A DNA stretch of 64,000 bases. It comes from Sambucus nigra (taxonomy: Eukaryota; Streptophyta; Magnoliopsida; Dipsacales; Adoxaceae). This document shows, in pieces, positions 24,276 to 36,749 of the stretch. The position numbers and the translations under genes are program-made. The number at the start of each line of letters is the position of its first letter. Position 1 is the stretch's first letter. A model generated the notes under the pieces. That model searched no databases. It saw only the letters and a list, made by a program, of their open reading frames with translations, and had not been told where the DNA came from. The stretch covers positions 278,990,109 through 279,054,108 of the forward strand of contig OX422222.1 in NCBI GenBank assembly GCA_949130495.1. Reading direction: 5' to 3'.

Positions 24276-25495
24276 ATATAAGGTGTTTTACTGAGTTTCT
24301 CATTAATCGAGTCCATTATGACTTATTTCATCTATAAGTACCTCCTTATCTTTATCTTATGGGTGAGATTTTGATGGTTAGACCCATATTTTCATATAAA
24401 CCCACTAAGGGTATCTTCATCTTTTTAGGCATGTCTTCCCAAACCAATCTTAAAGTCTTTAGGCAAATCCATATACCTTAATGATGTTTCCATTTCTAAA
24501 TCTTACTAATCATTTTGACAAGCCACGACCTTATAAGGATTATGAACTAGGGATGTGCATAGATTTTGTTTTCTATACACTTTTAGGCATTTTTTCCAAT
24601 GTTATGACCTATATAGTAGGAATTTGTTACTAAACTTATGTTATTTCGCACGTAAGGACTTATTATTCCTAATTTCAACACACCAAAGACCTTTTAGCCT
24701 AAACTCTTGGGGTGTAAAATCACATTTGTGAAAATTAGGGTTATAATTCGCATTAAGTCCCTATTTTCTGCTACGTGTCCATGTTGTCATCTTATAGGAC
24801 GCGACCTCCAGTTGATAATTTAGGCTAATTCTTATATTTCTGGAATATTTAGCCTTTTTAATTTTTAAAGTGTGTTATTTTAGACCAAAGATGCCACAAA
24901 ATACTTGAAAACCCCCGTAACATATTTTATTGCTTATAAGTCGAGTTAAATTGCATAAGGCTTGACCGTTTGATTGATGACCGATGATTCCACGGGCAAA
25001 ATTCGGTAAGGATATTGCCTTAAGGATTGATAGGCTACCTAGGATAGGTCAAGACATTTTTACTAACTTTTCAGTTATGGTTCCATCTAAGGCCATGTAC
25101 TCGATAAATGGTCTTCTAGATGGAATCATTTTGGGAGAAAATTTGTATTCGACCATATCAATTGCGATGGAAAAACTCCTTGTAAAGGATAAAATTCGTG
25201 GCCTTATCCCCTGTTGGATTGATTGGCCACGACATTAATACAAACGTCTGCATACCATTATTAATATATGCTCAATGTTTGACTCTGCTTACTCTATAAA
25301 TTGGATTTCTCACTTTTTTATTTCATCTCAGAGAAAAGATTTTCTAAAGAACTATCAATTTAAAGAGAAGAATCATAGAAGACAACTCAGGATCAGATCG
25401 CCAATAGACTGAAGATATAGCCCACTTGATGATGTGCATCAATCATCTATTTAAGGGTTAATCCCCCCTATAAGGTTAGATTAAACTCCTCGAAT
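24276..25495 (+). other. Leader of the second Tat-like element
   Basis: Mostly non-coding. One open frame of 84 codons (24984-25238) has no motif that I recognise and could be residual Gag. I see nothing else of note. Confidence 0.4.
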
Positions 25496-25500
25496 ATAAA
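25496..25500. repeat. Target-site duplication ATAAA
   Basis: ATAAA at 25496-25500 is repeated at 28838-28842, immediately outside the TG...CA ends of the solo LTR. Confidence 0.85.
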
Positions 25501-28500
25501 TGTGACACCCCGCCTAATTAAACATCGGGTGATCAGGCCTTTATTAAATTAAAACAGGTTTCTCAAATGGTTCATTCTTAGCATCACTGCCGAAAACTTT
25601 TTAATTACTAATACCCTAAGTAAAATTAGACCGGTGCCAAATTTTATCTTTCTTAAAACAGATAAATCAACCATGCGGAAAATAGTAAAGCAAATACCAT
25701 GCTAAAACTCAAACCAACAAAGTATAAGTACAGCAGCGCAAAAGTATTATCGAATAAACCATCGGCTAAAAATGCTAAACAACAATAGAACAACTACTAA
25801 TCTAAAACTAACATCTGAGACTGATACCGGACTACAAGTCCATACATGGAATAATGTGACATCCTGTACTAGATCTGAATGAGAGATATCGTCTAGTCAA
25901 AATCCTGTAAGCATCCATTGTGCTACAGTTGCGAGTCCCTGGAATAGAATCATCATCCATGACGTCCCTGTGGATGGACACCTAAAAGGTTTTGAAAATA
26001 TTTTATAGCAAGAGTTAGTACTCAAAACATTTTGAAAATATTTAGCAAGCGTTTATCACAATATAAAATGCGGTTATTGATTACGCATGTTAGGTTTTCG
26101 TACACTCTCTTGAGTTCACTCACTTCTCATCTATTGTGCACACCTAACTTTCTACACCTAGCCTACCTAGCCATGTTCCCCAAGTTAATTAGGTCTAAGT
26201 AATCATCTGAACTTATTTAAGCTTAAGTTCTCACATCGCCCACACCGTGCATTCATTTCAATAACATCTCGCAAAGGTTAATTAATACTCAAATAACATT
26301 TCACCTATGTTATGCTTCAAAGCTATTTTGTTTCACTACTAAATTTCTAGGATTCTCACAATTGTTATCTTTCCACTTATGTAATTAAGTTTCACTACTT
26401 AAGTTACTAATTAGATATTCTCTATCTAAAGATACATTCCGTAATTAAGTTTCACTACTTAACTTACCAATTTGATATGTAACATTAAACACATCATATT
26501 CATCTACTTATTCACAACGGTATAATATCATTAAGTGTATATATTTCACACATAATATATACTAAATATCAGTCATTACTATTTGTCCTTTTTACACACA
26601 TAAAGAACTCTTGGTTCGGAATGATTCATCGACCCCAAGTAAGAATTGGTTCAGAATGATACATCGACCCCAATTATTTATATACACAAATTCTGGCTCG
26701 GACTCTTTCATCACGCCACCAGTTCAAAGGTTTGGTTCGGCATTTTACATCGACCCCAAACATATAATAAACCTATGTTAGTTCGGAATGTCTCATCGAC
26801 CCTAACATAGTTAATTTAAGTATATATCAATCTACTAATACACAGAAGTAGAATATCATTAAATATATATTTCACACACAATATATATTAAGTATCAGTC
26901 ATTACTATTTGTCCTTTTTACATACATAAAGGAATCTTGGTTCGGAATGATTCATCGACCCCAAGTAAGAATTGGTTCGAAATGATACATCGACCCCAAT
27001 TATATAATAACCCTATGTTAGTTCGGAATATCTCATCGACCCTAACATAGTTAATTTAGGTATACTTCTCTTAACCTAAAGGTTCATACAATTCAATAGG
27101 TACACGCCCGACCTATCAACCATGTTCGTACGTAATATTTTATTCTCTTATATTTACCCTGACAATATTCACTGTACGATTTATCTCATTAATCGCATTT
27201 ATTTAAGTATTCACAATAATATAAGGGCCCTAGTTACCCCTAACGTAATATCAATTCAGTAGCTACCCTTATTAACATATTGACCCAATAAATTTAAGCT
27301 CGCTCATGCTTTTTCGTAATTATATTCTTTTCATCTCGAATTAGAATACGTCACAATCAAGCCTATGAATCTCCACTTTAATTCTCTCACAAAATTAAAG
27401 TCCAATGCTCAATCATAGACCTAATTCCGTAACATTATTCCAAAAATATATTTAATCAAGGTCCCAAACACTTCCCCGATAAAATTTTAGGCATTTTAGG
27501 CTTAAAATTAAATATCTTACATTTTCTCGCAGCCTAACGAATCATAAAATTTTCTGGCAGATTAAACACCTTCTAGTAAAACTTCGATTTCTCCCTCTAC
27601 AGAACTCCGATTGACCTGATTCAAAGTTCATTGGAAATCTAAGAGATATACCTTTCCATACATCTATGATTCACACTCTAATTCTAAGTACAACTCAAAT
27701 CGTACATGTTTAAAGTCACGTCAAACTTCTGGCAGATTACTATGCTGGCAGATTAAACACCCTGTAGTAATATGTCTATTACTCCCTCTACAGAACTCCG
27801 ATTGACCTGATTCCAAGTTCATTGGATATCTAAGAGAAATACCTTTCTATTAATGTATGGTTAACACTATAATTAGAAGTATAACTCAAATGTCATACGT
27901 TTAAAGTTGTGTCAAAAATTCTGGCAGATTGACATCTTGTGTTCATCAATTAAACCCTAAGTCATTCAAGATTCATGTTCTTTAACCAAGAACTCATAAA
28001 GATTCTATGTTAATCATCAAATATATTCAAATTTCATTTTACCTTTAGTTAGGGATTCATTATACATGCAATCCTACCCAAACATGTGATCAATTCAAAC
28101 ATTTAATTCATGGTTTTTCAATAAAATTAATCAATTCTTAAAACTCCTTACACATGGGTATTATAACTTGAATTTGATTTGCAATAAACACTTGCCTTGA
28201 TAGAGGGGTTCTGATTTTGTTATTGTTGTTGATGATTTATTGTTTTTCTCCTTCAATCTTCCTTCCCTACAAGTTTGTGGTGAAAATCTCCTTTGAATCC
28301 TTCCCAATTCTTCCTTTTGCCTTGAGAATTGTTTCTCTCTTCTCTCTAATGGCTATGGTGTGTTTTTTCTTCTCTCTAACCCTAGCCTCCAACTCTTATA
28401 ATCTGACTTAGAGCTATTAAATTCGTAGGTCTTCTCACCCCTATAATTTAAAAGACTAAAACGCCCCTGAAACGGTCCCGGCTTAGCCCAAAAACATCTT

Positions 28501-28837
28501 GGGACCCAACTAGTACCCCTGGGTATACTATTTTGACTATTTTGACCCTTCCGGAGTTAACCGTGACCTCTAAATTATCTTTGAGTCACTTAAAAATATA
28601 TTAATCGTTCTCGCCCCAAAACGGTCTACATGCGTTAAGTAACTATTTACTACTCGCACTAAGTAAATATAATGATGCAATATAATCGGTAACTATCTCT
28701 CGATTAATATACTATAATTACAATTCTTAATAAATATCATTAAATTACTCCTCTTACGTAATTTAAATTAGGCCGTATTTTCTCATTTAATTTTCCAATT
28801 TAATTAAATAGAATATTCAGAAATACAGGGTATTACA
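25501..28837 (-). mobile_element. Solo LTR of a Ty3/gypsy (Tekay/Del-type) element
   Basis: On the minus strand it begins TGTAATACCCTGTATTTC and ends GGCGGGGTGTCACA, both typical ends of large plant chromovirus LTRs. It is 3337 bases long and flanked by perfect ATAAA duplications. There is no primer site, coding domain or internal terminal repeat, so it is a solo LTR left by recombination. Diverged direct repeats built on TTCGGAATGATTCATCGACC occur at 26600-26820 and 26930-27055, and a second pair on CTGGCAGATTAAACACC at 27555-27640 and 27735-27840. The family call rests on terminal sequence resemblance. Confidence 0.8.
26600..27055 (-). repeat. Direct repeats inside the solo LTR
   Basis: The unit TTGGTTCGGAATGATTCATC, plus GACCCCAAG, recurs about six times with AT-rich spacers. 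The block 26520-26820 is largely repeated as 26850-27055, a segmental duplication within the LTR. Confidence 0.7.
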
Positions 28838-28848
28838 ATAAAGTCCTT

Positions 28849-29230
28849 ATGTTTGAGTATGTAGCCTTCTCCAACACGCTGATGTCCGAAGACACCAAGG
28901 TAAAGATTGTATTCATTACCTCTGTTAGTAAGACTGCACCAGAATCAGTGGAAGGAAGAAGACAAATCACGGCGATCGCTCAGAAAGTCCATATGAGGGG
29001 TACTTTGGCAGGCATCAAAGGAGAACACTTATCTTTAATGGCTAAGGAAGATGAAATCTCCTACTAGTAACAGAGATGGAAGTAAGTGGTGTGATTTCCA
29101 CAAAGACATTGTCCACACGACTAACAATTGTTTAATCCTAAAGAGCAAGATAGAGAGGCTTGCCAGACAAGGAATGTTACAACGATTCACAAAGGCTGTA
29201 ACCTTCAACTGAACAAAATTCATCCGCAGC
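28849..29230 (+). pseudogene. Gag C-terminal remnant of the second Tat-like element
   Basis: An open segment (28849-29067; KIVFITSVSKTAPES onward) is followed, after a frameshift near 29070, by KWCDFHKDIVHTTNNC and then LKSKIERLARQG. This is the Cys-x2-His-x4-5-His-x4-Cys block plus helix that closes Gag in this group. Coding sequence stops there and no protease follows. Confidence 0.7.
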
Positions 29231-29989
29231 CTTTAGAAAGTTTGGAGGGTAATGTTATCTACTTTTTAATTTTGCAATTACCTCAAAACCATAACTTATG
29301 TATCAATTTTGTATTCACATAGCATATATATCAATGAAAAGTTTGTCTTCTACTTTAATGCCTTTGCAAATTCTTATTCAATATGTTTAACGATAAATCT
29401 AGCAATAATCACACCTTAAGCAAAGACCAAGGCAATGTTCCTTCAGTTCATACGAAGACCGCAACCAAGGAGGTAGAAATGCCCAATAACCCTATTATTG
29501 GCCACAGAGGCATAGGTGACTATAAACCTTAATTACAAGAAGATCGTGGCTAGGAGGGCATAAATACCCAATAACCCTATCAATTGTCGTAGATAAAGAT
29601 GTGCCCATAAACTTAGGAATTCAAAGAGAAGTCAGATTCAACTCCAATGGAAAAACCTAAGTTAAGAAATCAAATTAATTTCACATTGAGATTCCAATTG
29701 GCACGAACCTCGTGCGAGTGGTTCTAGTTGGATCCTCTATGATGGTTGTTCCCTGATTGGAGTGAGTCTTTTATCAAAGACTTGGGCCGACTCAAGAATA
29801 ACACAATCAAACCTAGGGTGGCTTATAAAACATAGTCGCTGAATACTTATGGGGCTTAAAAAACGTAGCCCTAATAGCCTGAGGAGGCTCCTGAACAATA
29901 CCTCAACATTATTTAAAGATTTGTAAAGTTTGAAGACTGTGGTAGCAATGGAAGACTATCAAAGTTGAAGAGATCATCCTAATGTCCAC
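29231..29989 (+). other. Non-coding interior of the second Tat-like element
   Basis: No domain is recognisable. Words such as CCCAATAACCCTAT recur near 29478 and 29567. This is where protease, RT and integrase would be expected if the element were complete. Confidence 0.5.
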
Positions 29990-30320
29990 AACTATCAAAA
30001 CCATCATGTCTAAAGCCTTGGGGGGACACTGTACCCCTCACATAAGAGGAATATTCTTTAAAGAATTTGGGATCATTGTACCCCTCAGGTCCGCTAAGTA
30101 CTCTCTCAAGAATTTAGGGACACCGTACCCCTTGTATTCGCAGAGTGTAATCTAAATCCATCGAACAAGATCACATTACTAAGGCTGAAGCCATAATAAA
30201 AATCAATATCACTTTTTCAAATTGGCCATGCTAAGACTTTAGGGGCATGTACCTATCAGACTTGCAAAGTACACTCTAAAGCCTTAAGTTTCCATTGTAC
30301 CCCTCATGTACCCATAGCAT
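29990..30320 (+). repeat. Degenerate tandem repeats, about 47-bp period
   Basis: GTACCCCT recurs at about 30031, 30078, 30125, 30249 (as GTACCTAT) and 30297, so neighbouring copies are 47-48 bases apart. Flanking words such as TCTAAAGCCTT and AAGAATTTGGG recur with them. Tandem repeats in the 3' part of Tat elements are a known feature. Confidence 0.65.
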
Positions 30321-30659
30321 AATTTAAAGCCTGGGATGGCCCATTAAGTAATGCGTGAGATAAAATACTACTTTAGTAATATAATGCCACAGAATATGAA
30401 GACAATAATATGTATCCTTTGGGGCAACTATACGTTTTGGGGGTGCGGAGGAAAGTCCAAAGAGGCATGTCATTACAAGTCTACGGTTACAATCAAGCCT
30501 AACAGAAACTAAATGCAGCTCAGAATATAATACTGCAACTATAAATAATAAATATGCAATTCTAATAAGGCTATAAGAATGAAGATAACTAGGCATGCAA
30601 GTCAATGAAGATCAAGGATAAGATATGCAAAGCAATAAGAGATATAAGGCGGCGAAATC
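30321..30659. other. Spacer between tandem repeats and antisense ORF
   Basis: No supported feature. The minus-strand frame 30605-30324 has no recognisable domain. Confidence 0.4.
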
Positions 30660-33065
30660 AAAAATTGATTCCAATAATAAAGAATGTGATACAAGAATTT
30701 TTTAGAACAAAATGGTTATAATCAAAGGAAAAAATAAGACTAGGACTTTGCATCCTCATAGTCATCACCATCCTCCTCCTACATGTCGGTTTCAGTTTCT
30801 TCAGCCTAAAGCGTTCCAGCTGCGGCTTCCTCTTTTTGCTTCCTAGAAAGCTCACTAGCTGCCTGCAGCTCCTTCACACACCGAATATGCTTAGTGTCAA
30901 TGAATCTCTAGGAAAATATGTTCTCCTTATCCTCTAGATTGTTTTTGGATACCCAGTAGCTCATCTCTTTATTGACGTAGATGTACGCATTGTTTGGACT
31001 AATTAAGAAGTCTCTTTATGTCTTAAAACTGGCAACGGTATCCTCAATAGCTTTCTTTTAGGCCACAACATGATCATCGCCCAGCTTCTTTATCACCCTG
31101 GTAAGGTTTTAAGTTAAGTCTTATATCTTAACATCAAGCTAGCCAACCTTCTCTGCACTGGCTGTAACCTATCTTGCAGCCTCTAGGCACTTTCCCTCAA
31201 AAACCTTCAGAGCGTCTGTGACTTGATTAAAATTCTCATAGGCCTCATTTTTTACCTTGTCAGTTTCTTCAACCTTAGCCTTAGTATCAATACTTTCATC
31301 CTGAAAGGAGGCATCCAAAAACATTTTTAGCACATTAAAAGAGGAAGCCTTGGCACTTTCTACCTCATCCTAGTGGGAACCCTCCTTGGCCTTATAGTGA
31401 AGGTTATAGATCTCTTTACATTTTTCCTTCTGGATCATATTAGCCTCAGTATCCTAGAGGAAAGAAAGAATAAGTTAGTCAAGTAAACAATCAAAACAGT
31501 CGGGGAAGAATATCGTATAGACACACTTACCTTAAGAAGACAATAAAGCGTTTATTCCTCGAAATCCTCAGCATCTTCATCAAATGGAAGTTTGAGATCG
31601 TCAGGGTTATCAAGCCCCTCATTAAGAGGGCCGCTGTATAAGTGGTGTTCTATGGAGATTTTTAGTTCGATGGCCTTATACGAAGTCACAGATGAGAAGG
31701 AATGACCCAACTTTATGGAGTTAGATTTGCATTCATGGGAATAGTCGTCTGTGGTGGCGACACTGAGATGGAAATATGGCCAGAGTTTGTTGGTTCTTTA
31801 TTTTTCTCCCAGGCAATGGGGAAACCAACCCAGCATTGGATATGTTGATCGCGGCATTATCATAAAACCATATGTTTGAATCACCAGTCGTGGCCTCAGT
31901 TAGGGTACCAATAGGGGCGTCATGTTCTAGGACGACACCATTATCTATTGCTCTCTTCCTCTTTTTCCTCTTACCCTTCTGCGGGGCTCGCTTCGAATTC
32001 TTGACCTCCCCCTCCAGCTGATCCAATTGGGAGAGAAGCACTCCCTATCAATCTCCATCATTGGATGTCTGTCCGTGGAGGTAGTTGCACAAGAGTTAGA
32101 AAATATAAACTTTATCTCGCAGTCTATGAAATAAAAATTTAGACCATAATCTATGAAATAAATTTTTATTACATTTAGGTGCTTGCCTCACAGGGGTAAC
32201 ATGGGCAGTGTAGTATCCAAGCCCGTACAAGGCCTTGTGGGTAACCACCACAACACAAACTAATTCTTCTTGTCAGGTAACAAGACTATAGCCTCAATCC
32301 TCTTCTTTGACACTCGTTAGAGATCAAACCTGCATAGATTGCAAATTTTCTAGTATGAAATACAAATGTCGTGAACATGTTATGAAATAATCTTATACCT
32401 TCCATAGGGGGGCTCCCCTAGGATCAAGGAACCTTATGTGCTCTCTCTCTCTCTCTCTCGAATTCCTCGTATGTGTCTCCCACTTATCACCAGAATGAAA
32501 AAGTATTTGCCTTTCTAGTTTTTTTTATTAGAAGGTCATCCACTCATGAGGTATCATCTACCATTTCATAGCCCCATGTAGTAATACCATGAACTTTTCA
32601 CGAAGTACTCTTTGGCTTGTAGAAATCAAAGAACTCCTCAACCGTAATATTCCTCCCAAATTTCTTCTGCTAAACTACCAAGGCTGCTAAGATATCCCTC
32701 TTCCCATTGATATCGACTTGTTTAAGGGTTAGATTAATCACCTTCAAAATATTCCTAGTAGGAACTGGTACTGGAAGCCACAATCCTAGAAGGAAAGCAT
32801 CCAAAGGTAAGAAGATCCTGTCATTTGGAATCGAGGAGAAAGATCGTTGGTTTGCGAAAGGCAATGAACAGATGGTCCCCTCAGGGAATTTACAAGCCTC
32901 ATCCAGTTGAGAAAGCCACTCCTCAATCATTATACAAGTATAATTAAGGGCTGAAGGATCCCTCGTTGACTCAGTACTGCAGTTGGATGACCCAACTTCA
33001 GCATTCCTTACTTTTGTATTAGGAACTTCTCCACTAGTAGACGCAACACTCATCTCAACTCGCAC
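30660..33065 (-). pseudogene. Antisense extra ORF of the second Tat-like element
   Basis: Opposite to the element's Gag. The minus strand opens at 33065 (MRVEMSVASTSGEVP) and at about residue 85 reads DRIFLPLDAFLLGLWLPVP, then RNILKVINLTLKQVDINGKR. This resembles the Leu-Pro-rich core of the plant 'putative gypsy-type transposon' extra-ORF proteins. Downstream, with stops between, come a Lys/Arg-rich stretch (KGKRKKRKRAIDNG, about 31960; nuclear-signal-like) and a long Glu/Lys/Ala-rich region (31450-30850; KAKVEETDKVKNEAYENF) predicted by eye as coiled coil. It ends with an acidic tail. Antisense extra ORFs between pol and the 3' LTR are documented for Tat elements; their function is unknown. 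At least eight stops or frameshifts. Confidence 0.6.
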
Positions 33066-33580
33066 ATGATTTTTTATGGAGTAGGTATCTTAATCAACTC
33101 CGTGGCTACCATCCACAGCTCCCACATGATCCATATAATTAGAAGACTCCATATAGTCAGAATTAACACATATAGAGTTTGGGCACTCCTTTAGTTTACA
33201 TGCTCCACTTGTTTTAAGGGTTTTACGTGTAATACCGCAGGAAGAGGAACACCGAAATGCCTTATCAAGAAATCCACTGAGTACTCCCAAGTATTCCAAT
33301 GCATAAGGCCCTAACAAAAACATGTAAAAGTACAAGGAGCTCCACAGTTAAAGGACCACAACCATCATGAACAAAATACAGAGGAAGCACAAGTTTCAAA
33401 GACCACAACCTTATAAATAAAGGCCGCAACATCACACAAAAGATCCTAAGTCCAGGTTATAAAATTGGGTAAAATTCATGGACTCCTATATATCTGCGGC
33501 ATATACCACGTAATTTTCAAGGCCAAGACTATATTCAAATACCTAAAACGAGTCAAATTGTTCAAGTGCACACTGATAAA
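33066..33580. other. Upstream region of the antisense ORF
   Basis: Residual, frame-broken sequence; the frame 33335-33090 may be further N-terminal or unrelated. A promoter for the antisense ORF would lie here, but I cannot identify a confident TATA box. Confidence 0.4.
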
Positions 33581-34003
33581 AGTCCGCGAATAGTTAGGTC
33601 CTAACATGATATTTTTTAATGCCGCAAACAATAGTCAAAGGTCGTGGCCATAACAAACAAACACGTAAGTTCCTCACTTATATGGTATGATAAGATAAAA
33701 AAGGGGGGGGGGGGGGGGGGGGGAAACTATGGTTTTAGCCAAGAATAACCACGGACAACAATTCGTGTTCTTGTCCCAAAACCAACCTAAAATGCCTATA
33801 AGTCCGCAAATAGTTAAGTCCTAACATGATTATTTTTGTAATGCTGCATAAAATAGTCAAAGGCCGCTGCCATAATAGATAAACACTTAAGTTCCTCACT
33901 TAAATGGTATGATAAGATAAAAAAGGAAAAAACTAGGGTTTTGGTCAAGAACAACCACAAACATCAGTTCTTGTTCTTAGCCCAAAACCAACCTAAAATG
34001 CCC
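33581..34003. repeat. Tandem duplication, about 210-220 bp, with a G21 tract
   Basis: AGTCCGCGAATAGTTAGGTC at 33581 is repeated as AGTCCGCAAATAGTTAAGTC at 33801, and the similarity continues through CCAACCTAAAATGCC in both copies. In copy 1 the run after GATAAGATAAAAAA has become 21 consecutive G (33703-33723). In copy 2 it is GGAAAAAAC. Confidence 0.85.
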
Positions 34004-34716
34004 AAAATCTCCAAAACCCAATCAGGGTCAATCTAAACCAATGTTATTTGACTAAGTTTCAACCCTACACAAACCTAAAACTATCCACCTACATAAACAA
34101 CACATCAAATCCAACATTCAACCTAAATTTTTCAAAAACCCAATCGATTTATACCCAAACACTAACACATAAAACTTCAAACCTAGTTCTGCATGTTTTA
34201 ACGATTTAGGAGTTATTTATAAAGATTAAATCATATAAATAGAATGTGAAAAAATACGAGCAAAAACTATGAAGAAATTGCAAAGAAGCAAAGTTGGCAA
34301 AAAATCAGCTCGAAGTCGCCGAAAATCACCTTCAGTTTTTTCTCAAATATGGAAAAAGTTAATGAGGCCGCAAACTCTGGGCAGTTATATAACAGGTAGA
34401 AAAAATATGAATCGTCACAAAATCTTAAGTTCCTTAACAAATAGCCATGGTGATCACATGACCAAGTTTGCGCTCTCAAATAAGGAAAGATAATGAGGCC
34501 ACGACCTCTGAGCATCAAGGGTCGCGAAAAGTCGAAACGTAAAAAATTGGCACTTAAACGAGTAGGATTCAGCACTCATAAGACCTTCGCATCAACAAAG
34601 CATCCACTTCAACCATCTCAAACGTGGCCTCAACCCCAATGCAATTCTCTACGGCTAAAAATAAAGCCCTAGTACCAAATCACGTACCTTTTAGCACTGA
34701 GGCTTGGGGGCTTCTG
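34004..34716 (+). other. 3' untranslated part of the second Tat-like element
   Basis: AT-rich with no supported ORF. It ends with the G-rich tract GCTTGGGGGCTTC (34704-34716) directly before the 3' LTR, the likely polypurine primer. Confidence 0.6.
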
Positions 34717-35555
34717 TTATACCCAACATATATTTATTAATAGATAAGAAACACGTGGCATGAAATCCCCAGAAATCATAATGAAGATATGCCAAAGTAC
34801 TTCCCTAGGGCTTCGACCTGTAGAGAAGGCCAGAGCTTGGTACCTAACCAGACCATGGAGTATTCCCCATTCCCCCCAATGATACATAAGACCATGGCCT
34901 GGGGTATAGATAGGTCACGGAAACTAGAACAAGACCACCAAACGAAGCCACGATTAGGTACCTCACATGATGTGGTTGGTCTTCCTTAGCACATGCCTAG
35001 ATGTTTAGGCTGCCTACCCTTGCCCATCAGCATTTGACTACCATCTACCCACCTTCTAGAAATATTCCATATTATCCACATTTACCCACAAGTCATATGC
35101 ACCGTGCATGTGACATTCCCATCAAATACTATAAATAGAGGTCCTCACCTCCTCATTTGATAAGAAACATTTAGGCAATTAAACCCTACTAAATTCTCTC
35201 CAATATCTCTCTACACCTAACTGCACACTCCGATCACCTGAGCCATTCATAGTCCCGACTTCTCTCCAGTCAATATTTCAAGGCCGTAACCTCTTTACAC
35301 AGAACTTGTATGTTATGACTTTATCCTATCTCTCTCCTCTTGTATGCCTCTAAGGCCCTTCAAATTTGTACTATTACATAAATCTAATGAGAATAAGGCA
35401 CTAAAGTGGACGTAGCTGCTCATTTTTATGGATGAACCAATCTAAATCTCTTATTATCTCTCTATATCTCTTCGACTCTATATTCTATACTTTTACTGTT
35501 GTGTATGGCTTTGACGGTATGATTTACTTTGGTAAACCATTTTTAGACGACAACA
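34717..35555 (+). repeat. 3' LTR of the second Tat-like element
   Basis: It starts TGTTATACCC and ends ACGACAACA (TG...CA), 839 bases. A TATA box (CTATAAATAG) lies at about 35131. Its last 150 bases match 24100-24255 and its last 500 match 24085-23527 inverted. Confidence 0.85.
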
Positions 35556-35793
35556 TTAATAGTCTTCTTTATTCGTGGTGATACAGTCACTAATTATTTA
35601 GGAATATTACTTAATACATTTCATGCACATGTCCTTTGTAATATGGTTATTTCATTAATGAAATTAATTAGTAATCTGGGTTGTAGTCAATGTTAGACTG
35701 GTTAGTCTGGATTAACGATGTCAATTAAATCCACTATATTGTATAAATTACTTTCTCATTCATATTCAAACTAGTGGGATGTATTGACTGTGA

Positions 35794-36037
35794 GGGCCCG
35801 TTTGGTTTGCGGTAAAATATTTTTCATTGTGGTGAAAGTAAAATAATAAAAATATATTTTCACCTATATAGTGTTAAATTGTTTTCACTATTTTTGTTTA
35901 ATGTTTCATAATTATAGGGTATGGACTTATTCATAATTTCAACTAAGAAAAATTAATATTATATATATGAAAAAATATTTCACCATTTTACTTCTCACTG
36001 CGGTTAAAAGTATTTCACTCCAAACCAAATGAACCCT
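35794..36037. mobile_element. MITE with GGGCCCGTTTGG-type ends
   Basis: The left end GGGCCCGTTTGGTTTGCGGT and the right end, read inverted, AGGGTTCATTTGGTTTGGAG form a diverged terminal inverted repeat around a 240-bp AT-rich core. GGGCCCGTTTGG ends are common in plant hAT-related MITEs. I cannot match a clean target duplication. Confidence 0.65.
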
Positions 36038-36541
36038 AAATTGAAATTAAAGAACAAATATACAAACCATGAGTTGTTGATTGTTCTACCATAGATTTGT
36101 TGGCGAAGGTTTGGCTTTTCATGCCCAATGGGTTTATTGAGGTTTATTTTGCTACTTGTTACGCCCCATTTATTGGGGTGCATTAAAAGGGTTTAAACCC
36201 ATTAGTGTGGGTGTAATAAAGTTAAGTCTACCAGAAGAAGAAAAATAGGTTTAACTAAAAATGCCCATTACAAAAGTCATTTATTTTTGTAAGGTATAAT
36301 ACGTGACAATATTACATTATCATTTTATTGGACTGGATGGGAAAAAAGGAAAATTTTAAAAGAAAGACAATTAAGAAAAATATTTTTGACTTTCCATTCA
36401 AAATGTTCAAATGATGCATTATCAGGTTGTTCTTTGGAGAGAAAAAAACAAAGTAGAAAGTGTAGGCAATCAGGCATATTGAAAATTGAAAATATTGTTA
36501 ATCAGGCACCCTTATGTTATTTTTGAAAATTATTTATTACT
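36038..36541. other. AT-rich spacer
   Basis: No gene. Small inverted repeats occur near 36169-36190 (CGCCCCATTTATTGGGGTG) and 36190-36220 (GGGTTTAAACCC, then ACCCATTAGTGTGGGT). Confidence 0.5.
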
Positions 36542-36549
36542 TATACAAT

Positions 36550-36672
36550 CACAGTCGGCCTCGGCTATAGGCCAAATAGTTCATCGCATAGGGGGCCCTA
36601 CTAGTCAAGGCCCCCAAATTCCAAAAAAGATAACATGTATAAAAAAATTGGTGTAAAAAATCTAGGTATAAA

Positions 36673-36749
<77 letters not shown>

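Larger units (their letters stand above)
24256..35555 (+). mobile_element. Second Tat-like Ty3/gypsy element, plus strand, pol lost
   Basis: It is bounded by an LTR end plus primer site at left and a full 3' LTR at right. The interior holds a Gag remnant (28849-29230), short direct repeats (29990-30320), an antisense coiled-coil ORF (33065-30660), a tandem duplication and a purine tract before the 3' LTR. No protease, RT or integrase is visible, so it is non-autonomous or deeply deleted. A 3.3-kb solo LTR (25501-28837) was inserted later. The 5' flank is rearranged, so no target duplication can be matched. Confidence 0.75.

Noticed and set aside
24984..25238. Possible separate gene of 84 codons
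   Set aside because: No recognisable domain and position in the retrotransposon leader; at best residual Gag.
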